A DNA stretch of 18,923 bases from JBCCSZ01 sp039199225 (GCA_039199225.1 JBCCSZ010000144.1:1-18923); one strand, 5' to 3'; counted from the first letter of the stretch, positions 1 to 7,300 are shown. A program made the numbers and translations. The notes: generated by a model not told the origin, from the sequence alone.

Positions 1-1136
1 GACTTAATGCTGCCATGGCTTTGTCGCACTTCATCGAGGTGCAGTTTGGCCGCATCGAGTTTCTCTTCGAGTTCCGCTTCCAGGTTTTTGTCGCCATTCA
101 GGCGGCTGCGGTAGTGGTCTATATCATTGGTAAGTTGCTCGGATTTCGCCTTGGCCACCTTGATCTGCTCAGACAGTTTCACTTGGCTCTGCTGGATGAA
201 ATTCATCTTCTGCGTCAGAATGCTTTTCTGACTTTCCTGATTCCGAATTTGACCAACTAAAGTATTCAAATCCCGTTGGCGCTCCGACAACAAGCGCTCC
301 TTGTCGACATTGGATTTTTTTTCGTCTTCGAGGCTCGCTTCCAGCTGGTGGCTATCGATTTCGTACTGCCGAAAACGATCTTCCTCCTCTTTTAGCCGGG
401 TTTCGAAAGATTTGTAGCGCTCCTTATAGCTGTCCAGCTTGATGGCCGCCAACTCGATGCTCAACTCCTTGTACTTTTCCTTCAAATCGTAGTACCTCTT
501 GGTGCGCTTGGCCTGTTTTTCTAATTGCTTGAGCTGATTTTCGATCTCAAAAAGCAAATCTTCGATGCGATCCAGGTCGTCAGAGGTATTTTTGAGCTTG
601 TTGAGCGTTTCGCGCTTGCGCTTTTTGTATTTGGAAATGCCGGCGGCCTGTTCAAACATTTTGCGACGGGAATTGTCCTTGTCGTTTAGCAGGTCATCCA
701 CCATTCCCAGGGCGATGATCGCATAGGAGTTGGAGCCGATTCCCGTATCTAAAAAGAGCGAAGTGATGTCTTTCAGGCGGCAGGTGACACCATTCAGCTG
801 GTACTCGCTTTCTCCACTGCGGTACAGCAGGCGGGTGATTCGGACGGTCTGATACTCGGTTGGGAGGAGGTTTTTAGTATTTTCAAAAGTCAAGGACACT
901 TGGGCAATACCTGCCTGCTTGCGCTTCTTTGTTCCATTGAAAATGACATTGGACATCTTTTCGAGTCGCAATTCCTTGCTCTTCTGTTCACCCAATACCC
1001 AGCGGATGGCATCCACAATGTTGGATTTACCAGAACCGTTCGGTCCGACGATCCCGATGACATCTTCGTTGAAGTTGATCACCGTATCATTGGCGAAACT
1101 CTTAAAACCTTTGATCTCTAACTTATTCAGTCGCAT
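1..1136 (-). CDS. smc: Chromosome segregation protein SMC, N-terminal part (cut by window edge)
   Basis: SMC is the cytoplasmic ATPase that, with ScpA and ScpB, organises and compacts the chromosome and helps separate sister origins. The window holds the first 378 codons; the gene continues beyond position 1. Seen: the start MRLNKLEIKGFKSF, typical of bacterial SMC; a Walker A loop GPNGSGKSN at residues 31-39 followed by VDAIRWVLGEQ; a conserved stretch around DTGIGSNSY; then, from about residue 165, a long charged heptad-like region that is the start of the SMC coiled coil. The hinge, Walker B and signature motifs lie outside the window. The ATG at 1134-1136 gives the canonical N-terminus. 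A TATTTTTG box ends only 6 nt before it. The upstream neighbour is a TraB-family gene 83 bp away on the same strand. Identification is firm; only completeness is unknown. Confidence 0.96.
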   Translation of the reverse strand, partial: MRLNKLEIKGFKSFANDTVINFNEDVIGIVGPNGSGKSNIVDAIRWVLGEQKSKELRLEKMSNVIFNGTKKRKQAGIAQVSLTFENTKNLLPTEYQTVRITRLLYRSGESEYQLNGVTCRLKDITSLFLDTGIGSNSYAIIALGMVDDLLNDKDNSRRKMFEQAAGISKYKKRKRETLNKLKNTSDDLDRIEDLLFEIENQLKQLEKQAKRTKRYYDLKEKYKELSIELAAIKLDSYKERYKSFETRLKEEEDRFRQYEIDSHQLEASLEDEKKSNVDKERLLSERQRDLNTLVGQIRNQESQKSILTQKMNFIQQSQVKLSEQIKVAKAKSEQLTNDIDHYRSRLNGDKNLEAELEEKLDAAKLHLDEVRQSHGSIK

Positions 1137-1142
1137 AGCGTG

Positions 1143-1150
1143 CAAAAATA
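1143..1150 (-). promoter_or_regulatory. Candidate -7 promoter box of smc
   Basis: TATTTTTG followed by C on the minus strand fits the Bacteroidota -7 element TAnnTTTG. It ends 6 nt before the smc ATG, so a start of transcription at the usual distance would leave almost no leader. No clear -33 TTTG is seen at 17-23 bp upstream, so the call rests on the -7 match only. Confidence 0.45.
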
Positions 1151-1219
1151 AGGAAACCTTTTGAAATCAGTAAGTGATTTTCAGCTTGCTTAAATAGGAT
1201 TTTTTTGGTATGCCTGCTT

Positions 1220-2023
1220 TTACTTGTGAATGGGCTTGAGCTTACAGCCCTGTGCTTTCAGTAGTTTCACAACCCCCTTTTTACCTCCCAAGTGTCCTGC
1301 TCCGATGGCGGCGCAGACAGATTGTTCGGAAGCCAGGCGATAAATCCGCTCTGCCATTCGTTCGTTGCGATCGTACAGCATCAGCTTGCGGAGCCCTTTT
1401 AGGCTTTTTCGGGAAGATTTATGCAGCTTGTGAATATCGCCCTCCTCGTACAGGGCCGTCATTTTGAGGATGTGTTTGCGGAATTTTTTGAAATTCTTGG
1501 CTACGGAAATCAAGGATTTCAGTTGGATTTCCAGGGGAATCTGGCCTAAAATGGCCAGTTGCTCCTCGAAGGACTCTATTCCCAGGGTCAACTTTTCTTG
1601 CTCTGTTGCATATTGCCACAGTTGGTGGTCCAGTACCACAGCTCTATCCTTAGAGAGAATGCTTTCGGTCAGCAGATTGGTCACCAGCAAAGGTTGGCTG
1701 CTGTCAAAAAGCATCAAGTCCATGCCCGTCAATTTGGCAAACAGCTTTTGCAGCTTTGCAAAATGGCGCTCGGAAAGCAGGGTACTCAACTTTTGTCCGC
1801 TGGCCAGGTCCATGGCTTCGGCGGTGGCAGAGGCATTGGCTTCTTTGAGATCAAATTCGAGGGCGAAGGCGTCGCATTCATCGATGCATCGATAGACCTC
1901 TTCCTGGAAGTGAAAAGCCCTTTGGTCTTTGACATGCATGGTTCCAAAGAGATAGGAAGGCTTTTCCAGTCCAGGAGGTTGAATCTTCCATAACAAACTT
2001 CGCTTTCGCTTTCCGCTATTCAA
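1220..2023 (-). CDS. TraB/GumN (TraB/PrgY/gumN) family protein, no signal peptide
   Basis: 267 aa. Family membership is shown by LLWKIQPPG followed by PSYLFGTMHV (GTMH at residues 27-30), an acidic patch ALEFDL near residue 54, and the C-terminal GAGHLGGKKGVVKLL at about 241-255. These histidine- and glutamate-containing motifs define the TraB/GumN/Tiki group, proposed metalloproteases whose bacterial role is poorly known. Bacterial members often carry a secretion signal; here the protein begins with a basic MNSGKRKRS directly before the conserved LLWKI, so it looks cytoplasmic. The start is TTG at 2021-2023: an in-frame stop lies six codons upstream and no ATG or GTG is available before the conserved motif. 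It sits 57 bp after the lrp gene on the same strand and may be co-transcribed with it. The substrate is unknown. Confidence 0.85.
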   Translation of the reverse strand: MNSGKRKRSLLWKIQPPGLEKPSYLFGTMHVKDQRAFHFQEEVYRCIDECDAFALEFDLKEANASATAEAMDLASGQKLSTLLSERHFAKLQKLFAKLTGMDLMLFDSSQPLLVTNLLTESILSKDRAVVLDHQLWQYATEQEKLTLGIESFEEQLAILGQIPLEIQLKSLISVAKNFKKFRKHILKMTALYEEGDIHKLHKSSRKSLKGLRKLMLYDRNERMAERIYRLASEQSVCAAIGAGHLGGKKGVVKLLKAQGCKLKPIHK

Positions 2024-2080
2024 TACCTGATGCGTTTGTTAACAAGGTGAATACCAATGGGTACAAATTCGCAGTTTGGG

Positions 2081-2554
2081 CTATTCGTAAGTGTAAGGCA
2101 GGAGTTTAGAATCCTTAACCGTAGAGAGTGTCATCAGTGTTTTGAGACGCTCAATTTCTTCAATTTGGGACAGCGTTTTGAATAGTAACTGCTCGTAGGT
2201 AGGTATATCGGCACAAATGATTTTGATCAACAAATCCGCCTCACCCGTGATGATGTAACATTCGGTGATCTCTTCGATTTCCTGAATCTTATTGAGGAAA
2301 TTATTGAGGGCATTTTCTTTTTGCCAAGCCAAGGAGACCAATACGAAGGTCTTGACACTCAAACCAATGGAAGTCGGATTAACTTGTGCATGATAGCTTT
2401 CGATGACGTCAGTGTTCTCCAATTTTTTGACCCTTTCCAGGGTTGGAGCCGGGGAAAGACCGATTTTCTTAGACAGATCAAGATTGGTGATCTTACTATT
2501 TTCCTGTAATATTTTCAGAATCTTCAGGTCAATCTTATCTAGTTTGTCAGCCAT
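2081..2554 (-). CDS. Lrp/AsnC family transcriptional regulator
   Basis: 157 aa DNA-binding regulator of the leucine-responsive/AsnC family, which typically senses amino acids and acts as dimers or octamers. Seen: an N-terminal winged helix-turn-helix at about residues 4-60 (LDKIDLKILKILQENSKIT, then LSKKIGLSPAPTLERVKKLE), followed by a RAM ligand-sensing domain at about 65-145 that includes ECYIITGEADLLIKI. The length is normal. The ATG at 2552-2554 gives the standard start MADKLDKIDLKIL; longer readings need a non-ATG start. It lies downstream of glutamate dehydrogenase in the same direction with 232 bp between them, and that gap holds its own candidate promoter and symmetrical elements. Control of nearby amino-acid metabolism such as the dehydrogenase, or of itself, is plausible but inferred; the effector is unknown. 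Confidence 0.93.
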   Translation of the reverse strand: MADKLDKIDLKILKILQENSKITNLDLSKKIGLSPAPTLERVKKLENTDVIESYHAQVNPTSIGLSVKTFVLVSLAWQKENALNNFLNKIQEIEEITECYIITGEADLLIKIICADIPTYEQLLFKTLSQIEEIERLKTLMTLSTVKDSKLLPYTYE

Positions 2555-2644
2555 TTTAGTCTGATTTTTATCAATGAATTTCAATGTTAACGTAAGAATC
2601 AAGCAATTCAGTTGGCCCAAAAAAGCTCAACCTACGTGCCGGCC

Positions 2645-2673
2645 TAAGCACTTGACGAAGGGCCAAATGCTTA
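2645..2673. repeat. Inverted repeat upstream of lrp
   Basis: Arms TAAGCACTTG (2645-2654) and CAAATGCTTA (2664-2673) are reverse complements at 9 of 10 positions, with a 9-bp centre. The element sits immediately downstream of the candidate -7 box at 2679-2686, at the place where the lrp transcript would begin. It could be an operator, for instance for Lrp autoregulation, or a 5' RNA hairpin. The symmetry is seen directly; the role is inferred. Confidence 0.5.
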
Positions 2674-2678
2674 AGCTG

Positions 2679-2715
2679 CAAGTATAAAATAAATTACCAT
2701 AAATTTTGCAAAAAA
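2679..2715 (-). promoter_or_regulatory. Candidate lrp promoter (-33 TTTTTTG, -7 TATACTTG)
   Basis: On the minus strand TTTTTTG (2709-2715) is followed after 22 bp by TATACTTG (2679-2686). This fits the Bacteroidota pattern TTTG - 17-23 bp - TAnnTTTG with one mismatch in the -7 box. It would give an lrp leader of about 115-120 nt beginning at the inverted repeat. No experimental support is available. Confidence 0.35.
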
Positions 2716-2791
2716 CCTATGTTAATTTTATGTTGCTGGAATTTCGCGAAAGAATTACCAATAAAATTTTGAATTACGAAAAAACCTTATG
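2692..2791. repeat. Imperfect direct repeat around the gdh 3' end and lrp promoter
   Basis: The segments 2692-2721 and 2753-2791 share the same order of words: AATTACCA, then ATAA, ATTTTG, AAAAAACC and TATG. The second copy contains a 7-8 base insertion, and the last bases of the dehydrogenase gene lie inside it. A perfect 10-bp palindrome TTTCGCGAAA (2742-2751) lies between the copies. Duplicated regulator sites are one explanation; AT-rich coincidence is another. Confidence 0.35.
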
Positions 2792-4217
2792 GGAAGATTC
2801 CCAGTGTAAGGTAGTCGCTGCTGATCTTGTTAAGTGCATTGACAAATGCGGCACAACGGAGGTCTTCAACCTTTTTGCGACGCTTGTAAATATCCCGAAT
2901 CTGGCGATAAGCCACCTGCATGGTCTCTTCCAGACCGGAGCGAACCAAGTCTATTTCGTCTGCACCGCGAGTCAGGAAGTTCTTTTCCTTATCGCCAATT
3001 TGCTTTCCAGTCAAGCGTTCCACCAAGTTGACGATGTTCATCAGTGAGTTGTGGTTGAACTGCTTTTCCATTCGTCCAAACCGAACGTGCGATAAGTTTT
3101 TGAGCCACTCAAAGTAAGACACCGTCACACCACCAGCATTGATGTACATATCTGGAATGATCATAACGCCTTTTTTGAGAAGAATCTCTTCCGCATCCGC
3201 AGTAACAGGACCGTTGGCAGCTTCCGCAATGATTTTGGCTTTTATCTTGCGAGCATTGTCTTTGCGAATCTGGTTTTCGAGCGCCGCCGGAATCAAAATA
3301 TCGCATTTTACTTCCAGCACCTTTTTGCGCTGATCCATCTCCTCGACTCCTGGAAAGCCTAGAATGGAACCAGTCTTCTTTTTGTGCTTCACCAAGGCGA
3401 CAACATCGATGCCATCTTTGTTGTAAATCGCTCCATCGTATTCAGCAACGGCAATGATCTTAGCGCCACCTTCTTCCTGGCAAATGGTCGCTGCATACTC
3501 TCCAACGTTCCCTAAGCCCTGAATAGCGATGGTTTTTCCTTCCAAACCAGGCTTCAAGCCCAATTTCGCCATATCATCAGCATAACTACAAGCCTCTTTC
3601 AGCGCATAGAATACACCTCTTCCAGTCGCTTCGGTTCGTCCGCGGATACCGCTTTGATTTACAGGCTTTCCGGTGACACAAGCCGCCGCATCGATTTCAC
3701 CTCCTTTGAAGGTATTGTAAGTATCTAGAATCCAGGCCATCTCCCGAGAACCAGTTCCGTAGTCGGGTGCTGGTACATCGATGCCAGGGCCGATGAAGTT
3801 CTTTCGAATCAATTCTGTGGTGTAGCGGCGGGTGATTGCCTGAAGTTGAGCAGTCGTATATTCTCTGGGAGATATTTTTACACCTCCCTTGGCGCCACCA
3901 AACGGCACGTCTACCAGCGCACATTTGTAAGTCATCAAAGTAGCCAAGGCCATGACCTCTTCCTGATTTACTTTTTGACTGTAGCGGATACCTCCCTTAG
4001 TTGGCAGGCGGTGGTGGCTGTGTTGAACACGGTAAGCTTCAATGACCTGGTACTCCTTCCCAATTTTCACCGGAAACCGCATTTGATAGACGGAATTACA
4101 CGCTTTGATTTGATTGAGAAGACCTTGCGGTAAGCCTGTGTGAACAGCAGCCTTGTCGAAATTGCGGCTGACACTGTCCAAGAAGCGCCCATTTTCGTGG
4201 GCATTTTTTTTACTCAT
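2787..4217 (-). CDS. gdhA: Glutamate dehydrogenase (Glu/Leu/Phe/Val dehydrogenase family)
   Basis: 476 aa cytoplasmic enzyme interconverting glutamate with 2-oxoglutarate and ammonia using NAD(P). Seen: the glutamate-binding region LPTKGGIRYS (residues 71-80), the catalytic lysine motif PFGGAKGG (Lys110), catalytic Asp in GPGIDVPAPDYGTG (Asp152), the substrate domain GRTEATGRGV, and the dinucleotide-binding fingerprint GLGNVG (234-239). Glu in VAEYDG near the end of the second beta strand mildly favours NAD over NADP. It is somewhat longer than the common 410-450 aa forms, with extra residues at the N-terminus. The ATG at 4215-4217 overlaps the end of the ccmD-like gene by 8 bp, so it is probably translated as the last gene of the ccm run. 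The downstream Lrp-type gene fits amino-acid regulation. Leucine or phenylalanine specificity is less likely but not excluded. Confidence 0.93.
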   Translation of the reverse strand: MSKKNAHENGRFLDSVSRNFDKAAVHTGLPQGLLNQIKACNSVYQMRFPVKIGKEYQVIEAYRVQHSHHRLPTKGGIRYSQKVNQEEVMALATLMTYKCALVDVPFGGAKGGVKISPREYTTAQLQAITRRYTTELIRKNFIGPGIDVPAPDYGTGSREMAWILDTYNTFKGGEIDAAACVTGKPVNQSGIRGRTEATGRGVFYALKEACSYADDMAKLGLKPGLEGKTIAIQGLGNVGEYAATICQEEGGAKIIAVAEYDGAIYNKDGIDVVALVKHKKKTGSILGFPGVEEMDQRKKVLEVKCDILIPAALENQIRKDNARKIKAKIIAEAANGPVTADAEEILLKKGVMIIPDMYINAGGVTVSYFEWLKNLSHVRFGRMEKQFNHNSLMNIVNLVERLTGKQIGDKEKNFLTRGADEIDLVRSGLEETMQVAYRQIRDIYKRRKKVEDLRCAAFVNALNKISSDYLTLGIFP

Positions 4218-4425
4218 CTTCTTTGATTTGGTTCTCTAATTTGGTTAGTTTCCTATCGAGATACACCATATACCATATGATGCCGATAAACATAGATAGA
4301 ATGACGCCAACGACAACATAAATCTTACCAGTACTCCTCAGAAAGTCTTCTCCGCCTTGAGCTATAAGTGGATGGCTCAAGACGAGCGCTACAGTGATTA
4401 GGATGGTTGAGGCGTATTTTTTCAT
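4210..4425 (-). CDS. ccmD: CcmD-like small membrane protein
   Basis: 71 aa. CcmD proteins are small single-span membrane proteins that help release heme-loaded CcmE from the CcmC complex during cytochrome c maturation. Seen: an N-terminal hydrophobic signal-like stretch (TILITVALVLSHPLIAQG), a second transmembrane segment (IYVVVGVILSMFIGIIWYMV, about residues 35-54), then a charged tail LDRKLTKLENQIKEDE. The GKIYVVVGVI...LDRK...LE pattern matches the CcmD-like proteins that accompany ccmC in Bacteroidota. Sequence similarity to proteobacterial CcmD is minimal, so the name rests on size, topology and position. It follows ccmC after a 125-bp gap without an obvious promoter and overlaps the dehydrogenase start by 8 bp. 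Confidence 0.8.
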   Translation of the reverse strand: MKKYASTILITVALVLSHPLIAQGGEDFLRSTGKIYVVVGVILSMFIGIIWYMVYLDRKLTKLENQIKEDE

Positions 4426-4550
4426 TAGCTTAAAATTGATGGCAAAACTCGTTTAATTTTTTTACTCTTCCAATAGTTTCAAAATGTTTTTGTAGCAATT
4501 TTATCAACGAATTGTAACAATAAACTTCGGCAGAATTTTTCTTGAGAAAA

Positions 4551-5609
4551 TCATTCGTTCTTCCAGGCAACAATTTCCTTCAATTGTTCTGATCTGAGCT
4601 TTAATTGCGCCATCCATACCCCCAGGAGCGTCCAACCGATGATGGCCGGATAAAACACCATGCGCATGGTGTTGTCCAGGTCTTCCCCCCCAAAGCCAGG
4701 ATTGCCTCCATTGCCGGGATGCAGGCTGTCGGTTAGACGTGGAATGACGAACAATAAAGGAATGAGGGCTGCAAAGGCGAAAATGTTGTATACGGCGGCC
4801 AAGCGAGATTGTTTTTCAATGTCGTCGAAAGAAGATCGAAGGACGAAGTAAGCCATGTAAATCAAAACAGCGACGGCCGACATGTTTTGCTTGACATCCC
4901 AGCTCCAGTACGCCCCCCAGGTGTGCTTGGCCCAGATGGCTCCTGTCACCAAGCCCAGTAGGCCAAATAGGACACCCACCTGCGTCAGGGCGACGGCCTG
5001 TATATCGTGTATGCGCTTGCCATTTCTCAGGTAGCGAGCGCTGCTAACGACGGCCCCCAAGAAAATGATGATCATGCCGAACCAGAGTGGAACGTGGAAA
5101 TACATATTTCGAATGGACTCCTTCAGAATGTTGCGGAAGGGGAAGGACATACCGGTGGATTCGTGCAGTCCCTTGATTCCTGCGGGTCGCCACAGGCGTT
5201 GGCCCTGCGCTACGTTCAACTCATTTTGGCTGACGAACATGGCACTTGGCAATACCGACCAGCCGTCGACGGGATTGTCCAAGATGAGGGAAAAACTGGC
5301 CACCTTTTCCTCAATGGGCAGATACTCCGGCAGGGCAAAAGTAGCGTAAAGCAGTTGCTCTCCCTTGACCAGGATGTTGTTGGCCTCCAAAGAGCGCGTC
5401 TCGTCTAGTTTGAGCCAGGCCCGGATGTTTTCGGAACCTTCCAGAAAGTGAGAGTTGTAGCCCTTCACTTCCAGGGTAACCGACTTGCCGGCGCTTGCTC
5501 GCGAGGGTGAAACATTGACGATACCTGGTTTGAGTGGTACCAATAAACCAACCAAGAAGGTATAGAGCAAAATCAGTACACCCAGAATTTTCCACCAGTG
5601 ATTTTTCAT
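4551..5609 (-). CDS. ccmC: Heme exporter/handling protein CcmC (CcsA family) with extra N-terminal domain
   Basis: 352 aa integral membrane protein that presents heme on the outer face of the cytoplasmic membrane for cytochrome c assembly. Seen: the tryptophan-rich heme motif WGAYWSWD (231-238), flanking heme-ligand candidates His172 in YFHVPLWF and His297 in SLHPGN, and about six hydrophobic segments from residue 170 onward. The first 25 residues form one transmembrane helix. Residues about 30-140 form a non-hydrophobic, probably extracytoplasmic beta-rich domain (VNVSPSRASAGKSVTLEVKG), which proteobacterial CcmC of about 245 aa lacks. Proline-Ser-Arg-Ala near its start resembles Ig-like surface domains. 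The gene starts 18 bp after the lipoprotein gene stop and belongs to the ccmB-lipoprotein-ccmC-ccmD run. Confidence 0.9.
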   Translation of the reverse strand: MKNHWWKILGVLILLYTFLVGLLVPLKPGIVNVSPSRASAGKSVTLEVKGYNSHFLEGSENIRAWLKLDETRSLEANNILVKGEQLLYATFALPEYLPIEEKVASFSLILDNPVDGWSVLPSAMFVSQNELNVAQGQRLWRPAGIKGLHESTGMSFPFRNILKESIRNMYFHVPLWFGMIIIFLGAVVSSARYLRNGKRIHDIQAVALTQVGVLFGLLGLVTGAIWAKHTWGAYWSWDVKQNMSAVAVLIYMAYFVLRSSFDDIEKQSRLAAVYNIFAFAALIPLLFVIPRLTDSLHPGNGGNPGFGGEDLDNTMRMVFYPAIIGWTLLGVWMAQLKLRSEQLKEIVAWKNE

Positions 5610-5627
5610 CCGATAATCGTTTGAGGG

Positions 5628-6506
5628 TTATTGTCTGCGACCCAATTCCGATGCGTTGATCGGCTGGTCGTCGTCTTCAATAATAAAATGGGCATTCCCA
5701 AAATTTATTTTTTCCACTTTGTCATTATTTTCAGACAGTCCCGGGTTGTCTTTGCCAAAGCGCTCCCGGTAGCTGTACTGTTCAAAGGGCTCGGCTCTTT
5801 GGCCATCGAAATTACACAAATTGTAAGCAGAGGTATTGCTTGTTACGACCGTATTTCCACCCGATACAATCTCGATGGTAGGAAAAAGGATTTCGATACC
5901 AAGGTAGGGAATCTGGCGCGGGCTGCCAAAGTTCAGGTTATTGCGCAGGTGGCGCCCTTCAACCAGGAAGAAAGCCTTTAGGGACTCGCCAGCTTCAATC
6001 TGGCAGTTGATCTCGTAGCCCAAGGTGGTAAGGTGCTGACCGAAAGGGTCTTTGAGGAGGAAAGAACAGCTTTCCAGCGCTACATCCTGATCCGACTTGT
6101 TTTGAAAAACACACTCAAACTTTAAGATTTTCAGCATTTTGGAGTCGCTGTTCTTTTTGCGGACCATTCCGATGCCTTCGTTGGTGATTTTCATATCCAG
6201 GAAGTCTTCCTGCCCATTGAAAGTAAATTCGTTGGCCACACCCATGCCGTTTTTTTCAAAACCTTTAGCCAATTCCAAAATCTCTCTAAAGCTTTTATCT
6301 GTCAGCTCATACCCATAAAAAGGACGCTGGCGAACGATGGCATAATTGATCAAAAATACTTCCTGCGGACTGATGGACTCATCTCCTACCAAACCTTTGT
6401 ATTGATTTTTGTAGGCACCTTCATTGTAAATCTGGTCTAGGTAAGAGGATGGTTGACAGGCCGACAACACTAAAAACAAGCAAGCAAATGGCAGCAACTT
6501 TTTCAT
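5628..6506 (-). CDS. Unknown lipoprotein within the ccm operon
   Basis: 292 aa; I do not recognise the family. Seen: a lipoprotein signal MKKLLPFACLFLVLSAC with the lipid-modified cysteine at residue 17, followed by QPSS. The mature part has no membrane segment, is rich in alternating hydrophobic residues (EILFPTIEIVSGGNTVVTS), and has further cysteines at about 132, 147, 168 and 231. The stretch LKILKFECVFQNKSDQDVAL followed by LKDPFG resembles a beta-sandwich of the kind used for protein or ligand binding, and the C-terminus is acidic and polar. It lies 20 bp after ccmB and 18 bp before ccmC, so co-expression is very likely. A job in heme or apocytochrome handling, or in assembling the Ccm complex, is inferred from position only. 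Confidence 0.75.
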   Translation of the reverse strand: MKKLLPFACLFLVLSACQPSSYLDQIYNEGAYKNQYKGLVGDESISPQEVFLINYAIVRQRPFYGYELTDKSFREILELAKGFEKNGMGVANEFTFNGQEDFLDMKITNEGIGMVRKKNSDSKMLKILKFECVFQNKSDQDVALESCSFLLKDPFGQHLTTLGYEINCQIEAGESLKAFFLVEGRHLRNNLNFGSPRQIPYLGIEILFPTIEIVSGGNTVVTSNTSAYNLCNFDGQRAEPFEQYSYRERFGKDNPGLSENNDKVEKINFGNAHFIIEDDDQPINASELGRRQ

Positions 6507-6526
6507 CTAGTAAGGTTTTATGCAAT

Positions 6527-7186
6527 TCAATCTCTCCACAAAAAAGGAAATAATACAAAAGCCAGGCTGATCAAGATCGCATCTATGGACAACAATATGA
6601 GCATATCCTTCCAGACAGCTGTATCCTGCATCAAACCCAAGGAGTTTGCAGATAGTTTGATCAAAGTCATCAAAATTGGAATAACCAATGGGAAGCCCAA
6701 AATGGCCAGTAAGGTCGCGCTGTTTCTGGCACGCGAGGCGATGGCCGATACAAAGGTAAAGGTGATGGAAAACCCGATGCTGCCCAAAAATAGCGCAATG
6801 AAGAACTGTTGGTAATTTTTGACCGGGTTGCCTGCTACCAAGCTAAAAGCACCATAAGACAAAAAAGTCAGCACCAATAATAGGAGAATGTTGTACACAA
6901 TTTTTGACAGTATGATGGCAGAAGGATTGGCCAATGTGTAGTAGTACAATTGCCGATTGCCCGCCTCTTGCATAAAGCTTTTCGCAATGGCATTGACAGA
7001 AGCAAACAGCACGATGATCCAGAAAAGGGTGTTCCACACACTGCCTGGCACTTGTATGAAAGAAGTGTAGACAATGAATACGGTGGATAGAACATACAGC
7101 AATATACCACTGATGGCATAGCGCTGGCGCAGTTCCAGCACAAATTCTTTTCGCAACAGTTGAATGGATTCTTTAATCAAACTCAT
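6527..7186 (-). CDS. ccmB: Heme exporter protein CcmB (ABC-type permease subunit)
   Basis: 219 aa polytopic membrane protein, the usual CcmB length. CcmB is the permease partner of the CcmA ATPase, needed to free holo-CcmE during cytochrome c maturation. Seen: an amphipathic start MSLIKESIQLLRKEFVLELR, about six transmembrane segments, the inner motif FMQEAGNRQLYYYTLANPS, corresponding to the CcmB region before the third helix, and LLAILGFPLVIPILMTLIKL, matching the conserved proline-containing helix. The ATG at 7184-7186 was chosen because it yields the family N-terminus; an in-frame extension to 7228 adds a poor leader. No ccmA ATPase gene is present in the window. A TATTTTTG box lies 9 nt upstream, so this is probably the first gene of the operon. 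Confidence 0.9.
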   Translation of the reverse strand: MSLIKESIQLLRKEFVLELRQRYAISGILLYVLSTVFIVYTSFIQVPGSVWNTLFWIIVLFASVNAIAKSFMQEAGNRQLYYYTLANPSAIILSKIVYNILLLLVLTFLSYGAFSLVAGNPVKNYQQFFIALFLGSIGFSITFTFVSAIASRARNSATLLAILGFPLVIPILMTLIKLSANSLGLMQDTAVWKDMLILLSIDAILISLAFVLFPFLWRD

Positions 7187-7195
7187 ATGATCGCG

Positions 7196-7203
7196 CAAAA
7201 ATA
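7196..7203 (-). promoter_or_regulatory. Candidate -7 promoter box of the ccm operon
   Basis: TATTTTTG followed by CGCG on the minus strand matches TAnnTTTG and ends 9 nt before the chosen ccmB ATG. It supports that start over the longer reading. A -33 TTTG is not evident at standard spacing. Confidence 0.45.
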
Positions 7204-7300
7204 AGGAAGAGCCAAGAGCTTTGCGCATTTCGCTAAGAGAATCTTAAATTTCGATGACAATTAGTTAATGATGTGTTAGAAGTATAAAGATACAACAGAC

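Noticed and set aside
1464..1895. 143-codon open frame on the plus strand opposite the TraB-family gene
   Set aside because: The opposite strand encodes a clear family protein over its whole length; the plus-strand product has no recognisable motif.
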